Shown here: positions 8,245 to 21,079 of the stretch, in pieces | How positions within the stretch are numbered: the first letter of the stretch is position 1 | How the letters are laid out: each line of letters starts with the position of its first letter | From: DASPXY01 sp038227745 | Lineage (GTDB): Bacteria; Planctomycetota; Planctomycetia; Gemmatales; Gemmataceae | NCBI GenBank assembly: GCA_038227745.1 | Contig: JBBRPS010000015.1 | Coordinates: 1 to 32,586 of the forward strand | Direction: 5' to 3' | DNA length: 32,586 bases | The notes under the pieces: generated by a model | What the model saw: the letters and a program-made list of their open reading frames with translations, nothing else | Told to the model about the DNA's origin: nothing | The model's database searches: none | Translations under genes and position numbers: made by a program

Positions 8245-8850
8245 ATGATGGAGCAAGAGTGGCTCGCCTGGTGGGCGGCCCCGACGCGGATGCTGGAGCA
8301 CCTGCGCGGCAAGGCGAGTGACCGCAAGCTGCGCCTGTTCGCCGTCGCCTGCTGCCGCGGCCACCGGGGCCGGCTGCACGACGAGCGCAGTCGGCGGGCG
8401 GTGCTGGTGGCAGAGCGCTTCGCCGACCGGACGGCGTCGCTGGCGGAGCTGAAGGCGGCGCGGGTCGAGGCGTGGGAGGCCGCGCGCGAACTGCGTACGC
8501 CGGAGACGTGGGCCGCCGCGGAGGCCGCCGACCTGGACGCCCGCTTTGCCGCTCACACCGCGGCCGGGCAAACGGGGTGGGCCCGGCAACGGCACCTCCT
8601 GCACGACCTGTTCGGTAACCCCTTCCGCCCTTCGCGCCTGGCGCCACTCTGGCTGCGCTGGAACGGCGGCACCGTTGTGGCAATGGCGCGCGGCATCTAC
8701 GAGGGGCACGCCTTCGAGGATCTGCCGTTCCTCGCGGACGCGCTGGAAGAGGCGGGCTGCACCGATGAACGCATCCTCGCTCACTGCCGGTCCAGGCGGG
8801 AGCACGTGCGCGGTTGTTGGGTACTCGACCTCCTCCGCGGCAAGGGGTAA
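8245..8850 (+). CDS. Planctomycete paralogous family protein of unknown function
   Basis: A 201-residue soluble protein. The segments MLEHLRGKASDRKLRLFAVACCR, RSRRAVLVAERFADG-like and a C-terminal GNPFRPSRLAPLWLRWNGGT ... LPFLADALEEAGC ... HVRGCWVLDLLRGK match a family that I recognise as present in many copies in Gemmata-like genomes. I know of no assigned biochemical function. It is mostly helical, with no signal peptide or membrane segment. The first of two adjacent ATG codons is used, with GAGGAG about seven bases upstream. It converges with the nucleotidyltransferase-like gene, stops 37 bp apart, and seems monocistronic. Confidence 0.8.
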   Translation: MMEQEWLAWWAAPTRMLEHLRGKASDRKLRLFAVACCRGHRGRLHDERSRRAVLVAERFADRTASLAELKAARVEAWEAARELRTPETWAAAEAADLDARFAAHTAAGQTGWARQRHLLHDLFGNPFRPSRLAPLWLRWNGGTVVAMARGIYEGHAFEDLPFLADALEEAGCTDERILAHCRSRREHVRGCWVLDLLRGKG

Positions 8851-8886
8851 CCCCCTGGCGGATGCGGGAGCGACTGAAGGGCAGCC

Positions 8887-9627
8887 TCACCCTTCCGGGG
8901 CAGGACCGGCAGGAGATCCAGGCGCCGCCTCACCTCCGGCTTGCGGTGCGGCGGTACGCGGTTGCGAGGGCCGCCCCCGCGCGTCTGCCGGCAACGGCGC
9001 ATCCCCGGGTGGCGTCAATCCCCCAGTTTCAACGCCTTCGCACAGGAGCTGCAAGTCGTACTGGTAGCGGCGGCGGGCCGAATGCCAGTCCGGATAGATA
9101 AAGGCGCTCAAGCGCCGCGCGCGGCCGCAGTGCGCCAGCGCGGCGACCGTTGCCATCGTGTCCCGGTGGTGGACGCACACCACCGACGGCACGCCCTCGT
9201 CCCGGCAGCAGTAGAATTGCCGCTCACGCTGGCGGGCAACAAACGCCTGAGACACCCGCCCCCGGAGAAACTCCGCGGGGTTCCTCGCCTCCCACCTGCG
9301 GACTTCGTTATCGAAGCGATCGAAGTAAGGGGCGTCCACCATGACCAGATCCAGATCGGATTCCTCCGACATGATGGTCCAGACCTTCTCCCTCGGAGCG
9401 ATACTGAAGCCGATTTGGCAACTCCCCCGCAGGTAGAGGTTCTTCGGGTGGACGCCGGTCCGCTCCGCCACGGCCTCAAGGAAGTCACCGTAGCGCCCGT
9501 GTTCCGCGAACGCCCACGGCGTCCCGCTCATCAAGTAGCAGTCCACGAGCCGGCGGGAGTTCGCCAGCGCCATCTGGTACAATTCCTTCGGCGTCCAGAC
9601 GATGTGCCCTTGCTCGTCGAACTTCAT
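8887..9627 (-). CDS. Nucleotidyltransferase-like protein (Pol-beta fold motif)
   Basis: A 246-residue protein. Residues 66-97 contain LRGSCQIGFSI followed by SDLDLVMVD, which fits the nucleotidyltransferase signature hG[GS]...Dh[DE]h, with Asp91 and Asp93 as likely metal ligands. A third acidic residue is not clear. Residues 1-60 are helical, 100-200 contain several Trp, Arg and His residues (DWHSARRRYQYDLQLL), and the last 45 residues are a Pro/Ala/Gly-rich tail of low complexity, perhaps read beyond an ancestral stop. Substrate unknown: transfer of a nucleotide to protein, RNA or a small molecule are all possible. It follows the double-zinc-ribbon gene by 6 bp, and its Shine-Dalgarno GGAGG lies inside that gene's final codons, so translation is probably coupled. 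Confidence 0.6.
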   Translation of the reverse strand: MKFDEQGHIVWTPKELYQMALANSRRLVDCYLMSGTPWAFAEHGRYGDFLEAVAERTGVHPKNLYLRGSCQIGFSIAPREKVWTIMSEESDLDLVMVDAPYFDRFDNEVRRWEARNPAEFLRGRVSQAFVARQRERQFYCCRDEGVPSVVCVHHRDTMATVAALAHCGRARRLSAFIYPDWHSARRRYQYDLQLLCEGVETGGLTPPGDAPLPADARGRPSQPRTAAPQAGGEAAPGSPAGPAPEG

Positions 9628-9633
9628 GGCGAA

Positions 9634-10146
9634 CTAGACCTCCTCCGTCACGATCAGGGGTTGGTTGAAAGTGCCTTCGGAGATGAACATCGGCTCGTTG
9701 AAGCGGAAGCGCACGGGGTTCCGGCAGTCCGGGCAGCGGAACAGATCCCCCCGGACCGGGGTGTAATGTTCGCGCGGGACCTCGTGATGACAGACCGGGC
9801 AGGGCGAGATGTCCCGGAACCCGCAGTTCGGGCAGAGCGGCGGTAAATTAGGTCCGGTGACATTGCCGCAGTTCTGGCAAGCCGGCCCTGGGGGCGCCGG
9901 GTTTTCCTTCACCTCGACGCGGCCGGCGTAGCCGTACTTGTCCAGCACTCCGACGACATCCTCCGTAGACGGCGTCACGAATTCAACGTACGCCCTCCCC
10001 GTCTCGTCGCGGTGCGTGCCGTGCAAAGGGTGTTCCCGGTCGGTCTCGATGGGGGCATGCTCCCAGAGGACGCGCCGAAGGTCGGCCGCGACCACCAGGT
10101 CTTCCCTCCGGCCCCCTGTAGGCTTCACGGTGATCCTGATCCTCAT
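9634..10146 (-). CDS. Double zinc-ribbon protein
   Basis: A 170-residue soluble protein. Residues 1-80 form a small alpha/beta domain (MRIRITVKP ... VVGVLDKYGYAGRVEVKE). Residues 90-141 hold eight cysteines in four CxxC knuckles: C90/C93, C105/C108, C116/C119 and C138/C141, enough for two zinc ribbons. The C-terminal 25 residues are beta-rich. No family name is recognised. The ATG at 10146 is preferred over an upstream in-frame start because GGAG lies five bases before it and the N-terminus is then ordered. It is the first gene of a tight two-gene operon with the nucleotidyltransferase-like gene, so it may be its partner, regulator or substrate. That is inference from spacing. Confidence 0.7.
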   Translation of the reverse strand: MRIRITVKPTGGRREDLVVAADLRRVLWEHAPIETDREHPLHGTHRDETGRAYVEFVTPSTEDVVGVLDKYGYAGRVEVKENPAPPGPACQNCGNVTGPNLPPLCPNCGFRDISPCPVCHHEVPREHYTPVRGDLFRCPDCRNPVRFRFNEPMFISEGTFNQPLIVTEEV

Positions 10147-10310
10147 GGCATCTCCTACCCTGCTTGTTGGCTCTCTCGTGTACTCTGTGGACATTGTACC
10201 CGCCTCTCGGGGGCTGCTCAACGACAGCGAGCCGGGCGTGGGCAAACCCCGCGCCGGTCGCTATACCCTCGTTGGACGGCACGCATCGAGCTGACACCGA
10301 AGGCACAGCG

Positions 10311-10580
10311 ATGTACGGACAGAGTGGCACGGCGCGCGGCGGCGCGCTCCTCACCTTTCTGGCACTCCTCCTGACCTCCTCTCCAGCCGCCGCGGCGGAC
10401 CTGGGCGAGGGCACCGACCTGGAGATTGGCGGCCCGGAAGAATTGACGCCTTCCTCGAACGCTCGCCTTTTGACCCCTTTCCGCAGGAGGTATGTCCGAT
10501 GGTACGTCTGCGCTGCGCCCTCTGTTCAGGCCTCGGCCGTCGCCGGGGCGCTCCTCGTCCAGGCCGGCGGCCGCTTGTAG
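10311..10580 (+). CDS. Possible small secreted protein (weak)
   Basis: An 89-residue frame beginning with a plausible signal peptide (GGALLTFLALLLTSSPAAAA, cleavage near residue 29) and an acidic mature start (DLGEGTDLEIGG). The second half (TPFRRRYVRWYV...) looks non-coding, and the ribosome site is poor. The 3' half may be frameshifted or the whole frame may be chance. It ends 27 bp before the antitoxin-like gene. Confidence 0.28.
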   Translation: MYGQSGTARGGALLTFLALLLTSSPAAAADLGEGTDLEIGGPEELTPSSNARLLTPFRRRYVRWYVCAAPSVQASAVAGALLVQAGGRL

Positions 10581-10607
10581 AATGGGAGAAAGGAAAGGAG
10601 TGTCGTC

Positions 10608-10922
10608 ATGTCCGCCGTCCCCATCACCGAGCAGACGATCACGGCAGCGCTGCGCCGCTTGCCGCCCGAGAGCTGGCCCCAGGTGCTGGCGTTCATCGAG
10701 TCCCTGTCGCCAACGGCGGCCGCACCCAGTCCGGGCGCCCCGGCCAGGCGCTGGACGGCGGCGGAGTTGCGTAAACTGGCTCCCGCCGAGCGCGATGCGA
10801 TCCTCGCGGAGCAGGCGGCGGCCCTCGCGGACGAGTACCGCAACGACCGCGAACTGACCGCCTTCGAGGCTTTCGGCGACGAGGACCTGTATGTCGATAG
10901 CTCCGACTCCGAAACGCGGTGA
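10608..10922 (+). CDS. Antitoxin-like protein of a MazEF-type pair
   Basis: A 104-residue acidic protein just ahead of, and overlapping by 32 bp, a MazF/PemK toxin. The N-terminus (ITAALRRLPPESWPQVLAFIESL) is helical and could dimerise; the C-terminal half (RDAILAEQAAALADEYRNDRELTAFEAF) resembles the extended acidic tail that antitoxins wrap round the toxin. It is not a classical MazE/AbrB fold by eye; the assignment rests on size, charge and position. AGGAG lies seven bases before the ATG, a strong ribosome site. The overlap implies translational coupling. Confidence 0.65.
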   Translation: MSAVPITEQTITAALRRLPPESWPQVLAFIESLSPTAAAPSPGAPARRWTAAELRKLAPAERDAILAEQAAALADEYRNDRELTAFEAFGDEDLYVDSSDSETR

Positions 10923-11249
10923 CGTCTGGCTGGTCAACTTCAACCCCACCGTCGGGGCCGAGATCCGTAAGGTCCGCCCCGCCGTCGTGGTCACGGTCGC
11001 GGGCATCGGCCGGCTGCCTCTCCAGATCGTCGTTCCCCTGACCGACTGGAAACCACACTACGCCAACGCCTCCTGGCTCGTCCCTGTCCCCGCCTCCGCG
11101 ACGAACGGACTGAGAAGGATTCGGGGGCCGACGCCTTTCAGGTGAAATCGGTGTCCGAGAACCGTTTCGTGAAGCGCCTGGGTGAGGTGACGAGTCAGCA
11201 ACTCGATGACATCGCCGCCGCCATTGCCCTCTGCGTGGGTGCGCCCTGA
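10891..11249 (+). pseudogene. MazF/PemK-family endoribonuclease toxin, frameshifted
   Basis: The first reading frame gives KRGDVWLVNFNPTVGAEIRKVRPAVVV, the N-terminal beta sheet of MazF/PemK ribonucleases, but runs out of family similarity after ASATNGL and stops at 11145. From about 11113 another frame continues with KDSGADAFQVKSVS and ENRFVKRLGEV, the expected C-terminal half, to a TGA at 11247-11249. Adding one G after CTG at about 11112 joins the halves into a protein of about 119 residues. So one base is missing: the toxin is inactivated, the assembly has an error, or rarely a frameshift is used. The antitoxin upstream is intact. Family function: sequence-specific mRNA cleavage. Confidence 0.82.
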
Positions 11250-11321
11250 TTCCTCGACCTCACCCGCGCTTCTTCGTGGTGGAGGAGCGGCGGAGCGAGT
11301 TGACCACGATCCCAGCCGTGC

Positions 11322-12194
11322 TCAGCGCACCTTCTGTGCCTTCGCGACGGCCGGCACCGGCGACAGGGTGCCGTTCTTCTCGGCCTCGCCGTTGACGGCC
11401 TCGGGCCGGACGCGCACCTCCGGACTGCCGAGCCAATACATGCCACCCACGAAGAAGGCGCCGCCGACGATGTTCCCCAGCGTCGTCACGCCCAGGTTGT
11501 ACCAATACAGGTTGAGGGTCACGTCGGGGCCGTGGTTCGGCGCCAGCAGGCCCAGCATCAGGCCGCACATGTTCGCGATGCTGTGCTCGTAGCCGCTGGT
11601 GATGAACGTGAACATGCACCAGAAGATCAGCAGGATGCGCGCCGACTCGCTCTTGACGCGCGCCGCCATCCACACGCCCAGGCACACGATCCAGTTCGCC
11701 AGCACCGCCCGCCAGAACAACTCCTCCACCCCCGGCGTCGTCTTGGCCTTGAAGACGGCGACGACGAACGAGTTGATCGACGCGAACGCCCTGTCGTCCA
11801 GCAGGCCGGCGCGAAACACGATGAACGCGAGCAGCACGCTCCCCGCCAGGTTGCCGAGCCACGTCCACACCCAGTTGCTCGCCAGGTCCTTGACGGTCGC
11901 CTTGCGCTGCAAGACGCCGACCGTCAGCACCAGGTTGCTGCCGGTGAACAGTTCCGAGCCGGCGAAGATCACGAGCGTCAGCGCGCCGCCGAAGCACACG
12001 CCCATAAGCAGGCGGCGGAACTGCACCGACTCGCCGGCCAGCGAGCCGCCGATGGTGAAGATCAGCACGATGGAGGCGCCGACGTACATGCCGGCCAGCA
12101 TCGAGCGAACGAAGTGGCCCAGCAACGAGCGCCGCTGCGCCTCCAGCTTGGCGGCGGCCTGGTCGCCCAGGGCTACGAGGGTCTCGGCGTACAT
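11322..12194 (-). CDS. nirC: Formate/nitrite channel (FNT family), probably nitrite uptake
   Basis: A 290-residue integral membrane protein with about six hydrophobic segments (near residues 32-52, 63-88, 108-130, 165-185, 200-225 and 240-260). Family features include the FAGSELFTGSN segment, NWVWTWLGNLAGS, ANWIVCLGVWMA, and the central histidine in SGYEHSIANM that protonates the permeating anion. FNT proteins are pentameric channels for formate, nitrite or related anions. The ATG at 12194 is preferred to a GTG 27 bases upstream because GGAG sits in between. It lies 70 bp downstream of the NirB-NirA fusion gene, same strand, so nitrite is the likely substrate. The last 25 residues are a soluble tail. 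Confidence 0.88.
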   Translation of the reverse strand: MYAETLVALGDQAAAKLEAQRRSLLGHFVRSMLAGMYVGASIVLIFTIGGSLAGESVQFRRLLMGVCFGGALTLVIFAGSELFTGSNLVLTVGVLQRKATVKDLASNWVWTWLGNLAGSVLLAFIVFRAGLLDDRAFASINSFVVAVFKAKTTPGVEELFWRAVLANWIVCLGVWMAARVKSESARILLIFWCMFTFITSGYEHSIANMCGLMLGLLAPNHGPDVTLNLYWYNLGVTTLGNIVGGAFFVGGMYWLGSPEVRVRPEAVNGEAEKNGTLSPVPAVAKAQKVR

Positions 12195-12223
12195 GAAAGG
12201 ATTCTCCGATCTGTGGCTCACGC

Positions 12224-12250
12224 AAGCCTACCCGGTACACGGGTGGGCTT
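12224..12250 (-). repeat. Hairpin between the nitrite reductase and nirC genes
   Basis: AAGCCTACCC at 12224-12233 pairs with GGGTGGGCTT at 12241-12250 (one G-U wobble). It resembles the hairpin at 4050-4077, sharing the outer AAGCC(C/T)AC and the end GTGGGCTTTGG. Placed in the 70-bp spacer of the operon, it could stabilise or separate the two messages, or simply be a dispersed repeat. Confidence 0.6.
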
Positions 12251-12263
12251 TGGAGTGGGGGGT

Positions 12264-15242
12264 TCAACCGCGGGGCAGGTAATTGATCAGCGGCTCCAGC
12301 GCGTCAGCGAGCTTGTCGCACGGCACGTCGTACATCAGGTCCGTCGCGACGACCGGGTTCGGCCCCGTCTGGCCCTTCACACAAACGTGGGCCGCGTCCA
12401 CGACCTCGCCGTTGACGCGCGAGCGACAGCCTTGCAGGCCGATCGTCGAGACCTGGTGCATGCCACAGCCCGCCGCACAGCCCGACCAGTGAATCGTCAG
12501 CGGCAGCAGCTTCCGCCCCGCGGTCCGCCGCTCCAGCTCGCGCGCCACCTGCAGCGCGTAGCCCTTCGTTTCGATCAGCGCCAGGCCGCAGTAATCGCTG
12601 CCCGTGCAGGACACCAGGCCGCGCAGGATCGGCGACGGGTCGTACGGCAGCTCCTGCAGCAGCGGCTCCTCCGTCAGCGCACCGAGGCGGTGCTCCGGTA
12701 CGTTGCACAGCACGACGTTCTGCCCGACCGTCACGCGCACGTCGCCGTTGCCGTAGCGCTCGGCGAGGTCCGCCACGCCGCGCAGCTGCGCCGTCGTGAT
12801 CCGCCCGACCGGCACCAGCAGGCCGACGTGGTACAGTGCCGGCCCCTCGTCGCTCGCCCCCTGCCGCTTCTGCGGGTGGATGCCGAGGTGATCGACGTGG
12901 TGCTTCTTGCGCATGTCCGTGCCGGCGTTCAGCAACGGCCGGCCCCAGCGCCGCTGCAGCTCCGAGCGGAACCACGCCACGCCCCGGTCCTCGATCACGA
13001 ACGCCAGCCGGGCGCGGACGCGCGTCGTCCGGGAGCCGGTCTCGTTGAAGATGCGCGTGATCTCCGCACACAGCTTCGCCGCGTCCTCGGGCCGGACGAA
13101 CACGTCGAGCGGCGCCGCCGGCCGGTAGCCGCCCGAGCCCTGCTTACCGCCGACCAGCACGTTGAAGCCGTTCACCTGCGCCCCGTCCAGCTCGCGGTAC
13201 GCCGGCACCAGGCCGATGTCCTGCGTCTCGGGGTGGCAGCAGTTCTCCAGGCAGCCGGTGATCGTGACGTTGAACTTCCGCGGCAGGTTCGTGAACTCCT
13301 TGTTGCCGAGGATGATCTCGTTGAACTCGCGGATCACCGGCGCGGCGTCGAGCAGCTCGTGCGGGCTGAGGCCGGACACCGGGCAGCCGCACACGCCACG
13401 GATGTTGTCCATGCCGGTCTGCTTGCTGTGCAGCCCGACCTCCTCCAAACGCCGCCAGATGTCCGGCACGTCGCCCAGCGTGAACCAGCGCATCTGGAGC
13501 TGCTGCCGTGTCGTCAGGTCGCAGAAGCCCTTGCCGTACTCGTCGGACAGGTCGGCGATCACCCGGAGCTGGCGGGCGTTCGTCCTGCCGCCTTCCAGGC
13601 GCAGCCGCAGCATGAAGTTGCCGGGCGTCGGCTTGCGGAAGAACAGGCCGTACCACTTGGCCCGGTTCTTGTCGTCCTCGCTCATCTCCGCCCAGTTGTT
13701 CGTCGCGGCCAGGCGCACGATGTCCGGCATGCAGTCGAGGCCGTCCTTCGCCTTCTTCATCTGCTCGACCTTGGTCAGCTCCTGCTTCTTCGCCGAGGCC
13801 GGCGCGTAGGCGTCGAGGAGCCGGCCCAGCAGCGGCTGGCAGGTGCCGCAGCCCGTCCCCGCCCGCGTGCAATCGCCGAGCTTGCCGACCGAGCAGTTGC
13901 CCGCCGCGATGGCGGCGACGATGCGCCCCTTGGAGACCGTGTTGCAGTTGCAGATCTGCGTGTCGTCGGGCAACGCCGTCAGCCCGGCGTCGTCGCCCTG
14001 CGACAGCAGCGCGTCGCGGGCGTTGTCGCCGGCGAGCAGGTCGGTGGCGGGGTCGGACAGCGGCTGCCCGTCCTTGAAGAGGCGCGTGAGCTTGCCCGTC
14101 GGGTCCGCCGCGCCGAGCAGGATGGCGCCGACCAGCCGGCCGTCGCGCAGCACGAGCTTCTTGTAGACGCCCGCGGCGGGGTCGGTGTGGGAAAGCACCT
14201 CGCAGTCGGGACCGGGGGCCGTCACCTCGCCCATTGAGATCAGGTCCACGCCCATGACCTTGAGCGTCGTGGCGAGGCGCGAGCCGGCGTAGGAGGCGTT
14301 GGCGTTGGCCTCGGTGAGCACGTCGGCCAGGACGCGGGCCTGCTCGTAGATCGGATCGACCAGGCCGTACAGCTTGCCGCGGTGCTGGGCGCACTCGCCG
14401 ACCGCGAAGACGCTGGGGTCGGTGGTGCGGAGCTGGTCGTCCACGACGATGGCGCGCTCGACGGCGAGGCCCGCCGCCTGGGCGACCTCGACGTTCGGGC
14501 GGATGCCGCAGCTGATGACGACCATGTCCGTGTCGAGCGTGCTGCCGTCCTTGAAGCGCAGGCCCGTGACCGTGCCGTCGCCGCCGAGCAACTCCGTGGT
14601 TTGCGTGTTCAGCAGGACGCGGACGCCCATGTCTTCCAGCTTGGTCCGGAGCAGGGCGGCGCCGGCGGGGTCGAGTTGCTGCACCATCAGGTGCGGCGCG
14701 ACCTCGACGACGGTCACCTCCAGGCCGTGGCTGAGCAGGCCGCGCGCCGCCTCCAGGCCGAGCAGACCGCCGCCGAGCACGACGACCCGGTCGCACTCCT
14801 GGGCGTAGGCGCCGATGGCGGCGCAGTCCTCGAGGGTGCGGAAGACGAAGACGCCACGCTGGCGCGTCCCCTCCATCGGCGGGACGAACGGCCGCGAGCC
14901 GGTCGCCAGGACGAGGTAGTCGTACGGCTCCTCGACCTTGCCGCCGGCGCCGACGACGACGCGGCGCTCGCGGTCGAGGGTGTCGGCCTTGACGCCGTTG
15001 TGTACGAAGACGCTGCGCTGCTCGTACCACTCCAGAGGGTTGAGCCAGAGTTGCTGTGGGTCCTGGAAACCGCCGAGGACGCTCGACAGGAGGATGCGGT
15101 TGTAGGTGCCGTGCGGCTCGGCGCCGAACATGCGGATGTGGAAGCGCTCGGGCTGGCGGGCGAGGACTTCCTCGACGACCTTGGCGCCGACCATGCCGGT
15201 GCCGACGACGACGAGCGTCGGCCGGTGTACAGCTCGAATCAT
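12264..15242 (-). CDS. Nitrite reductase: NirB-type flavoprotein fused to NirA-type siroheme reductase
   Basis: A 992-residue predicted assimilatory nitrite reductase (nitrite to ammonium, six electrons). Residues 1-400 are a FAD/NAD(P)H oxidoreductase (VVVGTGMVGAKVVEE, YDYLVLATGSRPFVPP, VVVLGGGLLGLEAARG). About 425-475 is a BFD-like [2Fe-2S] domain (CNCNTVSKG ... GCGTCQPLLGRLLD). From about 500 on lies a full two-repeat ferredoxin-type nitrite/sulfite reductase, with the cluster/siroheme cysteines in SCTGSDYC (about 880) and GCAAGC (about 921). Ordinary NirB carries only one C-terminal reductase half and uses NirD; here a whole NirA-like enzyme is joined to the NADH-oxidising part. The ATG at 15242 (GGAG nine bases upstream) is preferred to a GTG seven codons earlier. 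The nirC-like channel follows. Confidence 0.9.
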   Translation of the reverse strand: MIRAVHRPTLVVVGTGMVGAKVVEEVLARQPERFHIRMFGAEPHGTYNRILLSSVLGGFQDPQQLWLNPLEWYEQRSVFVHNGVKADTLDRERRVVVGAGGKVEEPYDYLVLATGSRPFVPPMEGTRQRGVFVFRTLEDCAAIGAYAQECDRVVVLGGGLLGLEAARGLLSHGLEVTVVEVAPHLMVQQLDPAGAALLRTKLEDMGVRVLLNTQTTELLGGDGTVTGLRFKDGSTLDTDMVVISCGIRPNVEVAQAAGLAVERAIVVDDQLRTTDPSVFAVGECAQHRGKLYGLVDPIYEQARVLADVLTEANANASYAGSRLATTLKVMGVDLISMGEVTAPGPDCEVLSHTDPAAGVYKKLVLRDGRLVGAILLGAADPTGKLTRLFKDGQPLSDPATDLLAGDNARDALLSQGDDAGLTALPDDTQICNCNTVSKGRIVAAIAAGNCSVGKLGDCTRAGTGCGTCQPLLGRLLDAYAPASAKKQELTKVEQMKKAKDGLDCMPDIVRLAATNNWAEMSEDDKNRAKWYGLFFRKPTPGNFMLRLRLEGGRTNARQLRVIADLSDEYGKGFCDLTTRQQLQMRWFTLGDVPDIWRRLEEVGLHSKQTGMDNIRGVCGCPVSGLSPHELLDAAPVIREFNEIILGNKEFTNLPRKFNVTITGCLENCCHPETQDIGLVPAYRELDGAQVNGFNVLVGGKQGSGGYRPAAPLDVFVRPEDAAKLCAEITRIFNETGSRTTRVRARLAFVIEDRGVAWFRSELQRRWGRPLLNAGTDMRKKHHVDHLGIHPQKRQGASDEGPALYHVGLLVPVGRITTAQLRGVADLAERYGNGDVRVTVGQNVVLCNVPEHRLGALTEEPLLQELPYDPSPILRGLVSCTGSDYCGLALIETKGYALQVARELERRTAGRKLLPLTIHWSGCAAGCGMHQVSTIGLQGCRSRVNGEVVDAAHVCVKGQTGPNPVVATDLMYDVPCDKLADALEPLINYLPRG

Positions 15243-16386
15243 GGGGAGAGGCTCCGAAGGCACAGGACTCAGTTCCGGTGGACGGCCGGCCGATAGCGCG
15301 CAGAGCGAACGGCGTCACCGGCTGTCGCTGGCCGGAGAACGAGTGCGCGATCGGGATGGAATTCGGTCAAGGTCCCGCCCAGCCCGAGGAGAGGAGGAAC
15401 AGGCTGGAGAACACAAGGGGCGGGATTGGGAGAGGTCCGCCTTACGATACCATGTCAGGCCCTCATCGAGGAACGCACAACGCCGGTCGCCCCCTTTGAT
15501 GCAATCGCGGTGCCAAGGCGCTGACCGCGGCTGCGCGGAGTCCGGGCCATCGCTGCAACTTCCTTGGTTGCCACGGGGTTCCAGCGAGGGGGGTGGTGCG
15601 CGATACGCGGCGCGGGGCTGGGGGGCATGCACAAAGTCCAGGCAAAGACTGCGTGCGGAATGAACGTCACTCTCGGGCCGGAGCAGGTCGGAACGCTCCT
15701 GCAGCCAGCCGTTCCGGAATAACCGGCAGCGACGGAGCTTCTTACAATCCCGCGGTGCTTTCTACAACGGTGGACAGGAAGACGCCACGGGGGTCAGGAA
15801 ATGCGGTCGAGGCGTAAGCGTTGTATGAGTCATGGCTTGAGCGAATCTTGTCGGTCGCGTCGCGCCTCCGGCACGCTCCTTGCGTTAGTAAGCCATCGAC
15901 TCCGATCAACACCCGGGAAGAGGACACCAGAGGTCTTCCACACGCGGCCGTTCCCCCCACGGCCGTCCGCGGTTTCCCCCGACCGCGGAACGAGCCGGGC
16001 CGTCGCCGGAGGTTCCCCGACCTCCCGACCCTCGACGGTCCGGCGCCTGGCGTGTGCGCGACCCGGTATCCCTTCCTCCCATCTATCTCCCGCCGCAGAC
16101 CCTACCCCCGATCCCCCTTTGGCCACCCGCTCCCCCCAGCGGGTGGCCCTCTTTTTGCGCCGCGCCGCCGACGCCTCGCCAGAGGGCCGCGAAGGGAAAA
16201 CGAGGGAGAGCGATCCAGTATGCGCTGGACGCCGCCTTGCGCGGGGCGGTATGATCGGCAGGACGGCCGGTCGCGGTCGGCGGGGGCCGTGGCGGCCCTC
16301 GACCGCCTTGCGACCGAGCCCGCCCGCACCCGGCCTCACCGCGGAACCCAGTCGTTCCCTCGCAGCCCCACCCGGCGAAAGGTCTG
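15243..16386. other. 1.1-kb divergent gap
   Basis: This region separates the minus-strand nitrite operon from the plus-strand kinase gene and must contain both promoters. The short open frames in it (for example around 15593-15817) show no motif and no good ribosome site. The only regulatory signature I can point to is the sigma-54-like site at 15869-15884. Confidence 0.5.
15869..15884 (+). promoter_or_regulatory. Sigma-54-like -24/-12 promoter
   Basis: The sequence CGGCACGCTCCTTGCG matches the sigma-54 consensus TGGCACG-N4-TTGC(A/T) except for the first and last bases. GG (15870-15871) and GC (15882-15883) have the required 12-bp spacing. It points toward the kinase gene starting at 16387, about 500 bp away, which is long for a leader. 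A single match in 1.1 kb may be chance. Confidence 0.35.

Positions 16387-21079
<4,693 letters not shown>

Noticed and set aside
11532..14237. Plus-strand open frame of about 900 codons opposite the nitrite genes
   Set aside because: Composition is His/Arg/Leu-rich antisense pattern; the minus strand holds nitrite reductase and FNT motifs.
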